Source: Bacteroidia bacterium
GTDB lineage: Bacteria > Bacteroidota > Bacteroidia > CAIKAF01
Direction of reading: 5' to 3'
Assembly (NCBI GenBank): GCA_030427255.1
Contig: JAUHWY010000020.1
Location: 1 to 62,902, forward strand
DNA: 62,902 nt
How positions within the stretch are numbered: position 1 is the first letter of the stretch; every line of letters starts with the position of its first letter. The position numbers and the translations under genes are program-made. The notes under the pieces were generated by a model that saw only the letters and a list, made by a program, of their open reading frames with translations, ran no database searches and was not told the origin of the DNA. Positions 61,371-62,902 of the stretch are shown here, piece by piece.

Positions 61371-62555
61371 TTATTGCGTTTTCCTCAGATATGTAGAATA
61401 AGCCTCATCAACCGATTTATTCATATTTAAGTAAGAATCACCTTTTTTATCAAATAGTTCTCTAAACATAAAATGGAAAAACATCCTTTGGTCATTACCA
61501 ATTTTTTTTGCTACAGTTCTAATTTTATCAAGTTTAGATAATAAGTTTGGGAATGTTTCTTCTGGATTCGAAACATCTACTTTTTGAATTAATTCAATAG
61601 CATCTGTTATGTTTTCAATGATTCCAAAATCAATAAGTTTCCCAATTGCCGAACCAAATCCGGTCATAACCTGAGACTTTGTAAAAATCTTTTGAGCATT
61701 ACGTCCAAATGGCTGCCCTGAAAGTTCTAACATATCTTCCTCAAACTCCCAACCATTAGATTTTGTGTTAATATCTTCGACAAAATGATTATAGGTTGCT
61801 AAGAAATCTTTGAATAAATCCCTTTCTTGATTCTCTTTTGATAGTTTTTCTAAGGTTCGAATATTCTCTAATATGTTATTCCTATCAATAGTTAGGTAAT
61901 CTCGGTCAATATAAGAGTTGAATCCTTCAATAATATCTTTGAATTTGTATTCTCCCTTTTTCTTGGGAGGTTTGTCATCCGCTTCTAATAGTAATTTGAT
62001 ACCATCCAAATCCTCTTCTAAATAATCAGAATAAAGAATCTCTATTTGATGTCTTAAAGACATCGGTGTTTGACCAGTATTCAGTGTTAACATTCTGTAT
62101 AATATGCCGAGTTTATCAATTCCTACATATATTTCAATTCGAATTAAGTTTTTTGATAAGCTTTCGTATACTCCATCATCACCGGCATCTTTTAAGGAGT
62201 TGAATAAGTCTCGAATGGTATAAGTCCTTTGTAATCCATCAAGAATAATCAAATGTTCAAGATGCTCTCCAATTAATTCTTCAACTTTATCCCCATTTCC
62301 CTCAATTAGCTTTTTATCAAATATTTCTTTACTGTTTTTTGATAATGCCAATACTATCGGAGGTATAATGCATCCTGTTTTCAAATCCTCTTTAAGTAAA
62401 CTATAGACTGTCGATGAAGACTTTACTCTTCTCCGTTGGAATGAATTTTTTTTAAGTATTTTATTAGAAATATCTAAATACTCTTTCAATTCTATTTCAA
62501 AAAGTAAGTTATATGCTTTTACTTTTTTATCAAATAATTTGTGAATCAGTTTCAT
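61371..62555 (-). CDS. ParB/DGQHR-like (DUF262-related) protein
   Basis: 394 residues. HLIILDGLQRTYTIRDLFNSL (about 108-128) resembles the DGQHR/DGQQR motif of DndB-like and DUF262 proteins. It is followed by RIEIYVGIDKLGILYRMLTL with NTGQTPMSLRHQIE, the usual N-T-x-Q-x-P-x-S segment after it. The C-terminal half is helical. Such domains act as nucleotide-dependent regulators or endonucleases. It is the first gene after head copy 4 (start about 47 bp from the junction). Confidence 0.65.
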   Translation of the reverse strand: MKLIHKLFDKKVKAYNLLFEIELKEYLDISNKILKKNSFQRRRVKSSSTVYSLLKEDLKTGCIIPPIVLALSKNSKEIFDKKLIEGNGDKVEELIGEHLEHLIILDGLQRTYTIRDLFNSLKDAGDDGVYESLSKNLIRIEIYVGIDKLGILYRMLTLNTGQTPMSLRHQIEILYSDYLEEDLDGIKLLLEADDKPPKKKGEYKFKDIIEGFNSYIDRDYLTIDRNNILENIRTLEKLSKENQERDLFKDFLATYNHFVEDINTKSNGWEFEEDMLELSGQPFGRNAQKIFTKSQVMTGFGSAIGKLIDFGIIENITDAIELIQKVDVSNPEETFPNLLSKLDKIRTVAKKIGNDQRMFFHFMFRELFDKKGDSYLNMNKSVDEAYSTYLRKTQ

Positions 62556-62601
62556 TATTACTCATTTTATGTAAAGATAGCGTTTCCTTCTAATTGCCCT
62601 A

Positions 62602-62754
62602 ACTTAATTATAAGAACCATAAATTAAAATCCATCCCACAACCCTCTGCTGCGTCAGTACGACTCCGTCGATGTTTATTTTACTTGTGAAATGTACACAA
62701 GAAACTCTATAGATCATCAAATGGACTAGGCATTTGTTCCAAAGCGCGCCTACA
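62602..62754. repeat. Integron-head repeat family B, copy 4 (truncated)
   Basis: Contains the shared attI-like segment (62602-62706), with a clean CTTGTG-AAATGTA-CACAAG inverted repeat at 62684-62702, then 48 bp of recombinase 3' end. It is cut at CGCGCCTAC by the IS3-family end. Confidence 0.85.
62707..62754 (-). pseudogene. Tyrosine recombinase 3' end, cut by an IS
   Basis: Minus-strand translation RRALEQMPSPFDDL-stop, the same terminus as in copy 3. The gene is interrupted by the IS3-family element at 62755. The rest could lie beyond that element, outside the window. Confidence 0.75.
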
Positions 62755-62902
62755 TGTAAGCTTCCCCCAAAATCAGACAGTCCAAAACTAGAATTAAATT
62801 TGACTGTCTATGAAAAAGAGCAAGTTTTCCCCAACTCAAATTGTAAAGATTCTCCAAGAATGGGAATCCGGCACCCCGGTTGAAACGGTTTCTCGAACCC
62901 AT
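62755..62902 (+). mobile_element. IS3-family element, left end (partial)
   Basis: It starts TGTAAGCTTCCCCCAAAATC, a TG-initiated terminal sequence of IS3 type, 55 bp before an OrfA start. It continues past the window edge. A similar end remains alone at 22417. Confidence 0.85.
62810..62902 (+). CDS. IS3-family transposase OrfA, N-terminal part
   Basis: 31 codons to the window end, beginning MKKSKFSPTQIVKILQEWES and continuing GTPVETVSRTH. This is the HTH_Tnp_1 (transposase_8) start typical of IS3-family OrfA proteins. Confidence 0.9.
   Translation, partial: MKKSKFSPTQIVKILQEWESGTPVETVSRTH

Overview
The window reads as a chromosomal segment of a Bacteroidota bacterium, probably a marine or aquatic Flavobacteriales-like lineage. 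This rests on the fused SecD-SecF translocase, the cdsA-ftsH-rsfS/birA cluster, a large FG-GAP protein ending in a type IX secretion sorting tail, the MbnP/MbnH pair, and TAnnTTTG-like promoter elements. Conserved metabolic blocks alternate with accessory DNA rich in defence genes, IS scars, palindromic repeats and integron-like arrays.

Layout. 0-0.8 kb: debris of GIY-YIG-type ORFs with three terminators, then copy 1 of a ~265-bp dispersed repeat (family A). 0.8-10 kb: a six-gene type I restriction operon on the minus strand (hsdM, hsdS, a coiled-coil membrane protein, DUF1643, a DUF1016/PDDEXK nuclease, hsdR). 10-11.2 kb: family A copy 2 and a 21-bp minisatellite open on both strands. 12-18.4 kb: a tight four-gene operon NurA-like nuclease, HerA-like ATPase, GHKL/Hsp90-like ATPase, radical SAM protein, which I do not recognise as a named system. 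18.6-22.4 kb: small cassette-like genes (DUF3825, Fic, a membrane protein) separated by attC-like palindromes. 22.8-32.4 kb: a complete reductive pyrimidine-degradation operon (preA, preT, beta-ureidopropionase, hydA, NCS1 permease, omega-aminotransferase, mmsA). 32.8-35.6 kb: family A copy 3 and another cassette array. 35.6-53.3 kb: core genes (cdsA, ftsH, rsfS, birA, SRPBCC, pyrE, NUDIX, tRNA-Ser, a HipBST toxin-antitoxin operon, mbnP/mbnH, meaB, secDF). 53.3-55.2 kb: palindromic repeats and a decayed IS66 element inserted into an hsdM remnant. 55.6-62.6 kb: a third accessory array with a large helicase-nuclease carrying a GreA/B-like tail and a two-gene HEPN/ParB-like unit. The window ends in an IS3-family element.

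The unifying observation is an integron-like organisation. Four loci (19.6, 22.3, 35.1 and 62.6 kb) carry the same ~100-bp head sequence; three of them also retain the 3' end of a tyrosine recombinase, in the same direction as the following genes. Directly after each head begins a minus-strand gene unit. The first 7-10 bases of each unit reappear as their reverse complement just past the 3' end of that unit, at the edge of an imperfect palindrome with GTTRRRY/RYYYAAC-like ends, as expected for attC-bounded cassettes. The cassettes include defence-type genes (Fic, helicase-nuclease, HEPN), and the NurA-HerA-GHKL-radical SAM operon begins exactly at such a junction.
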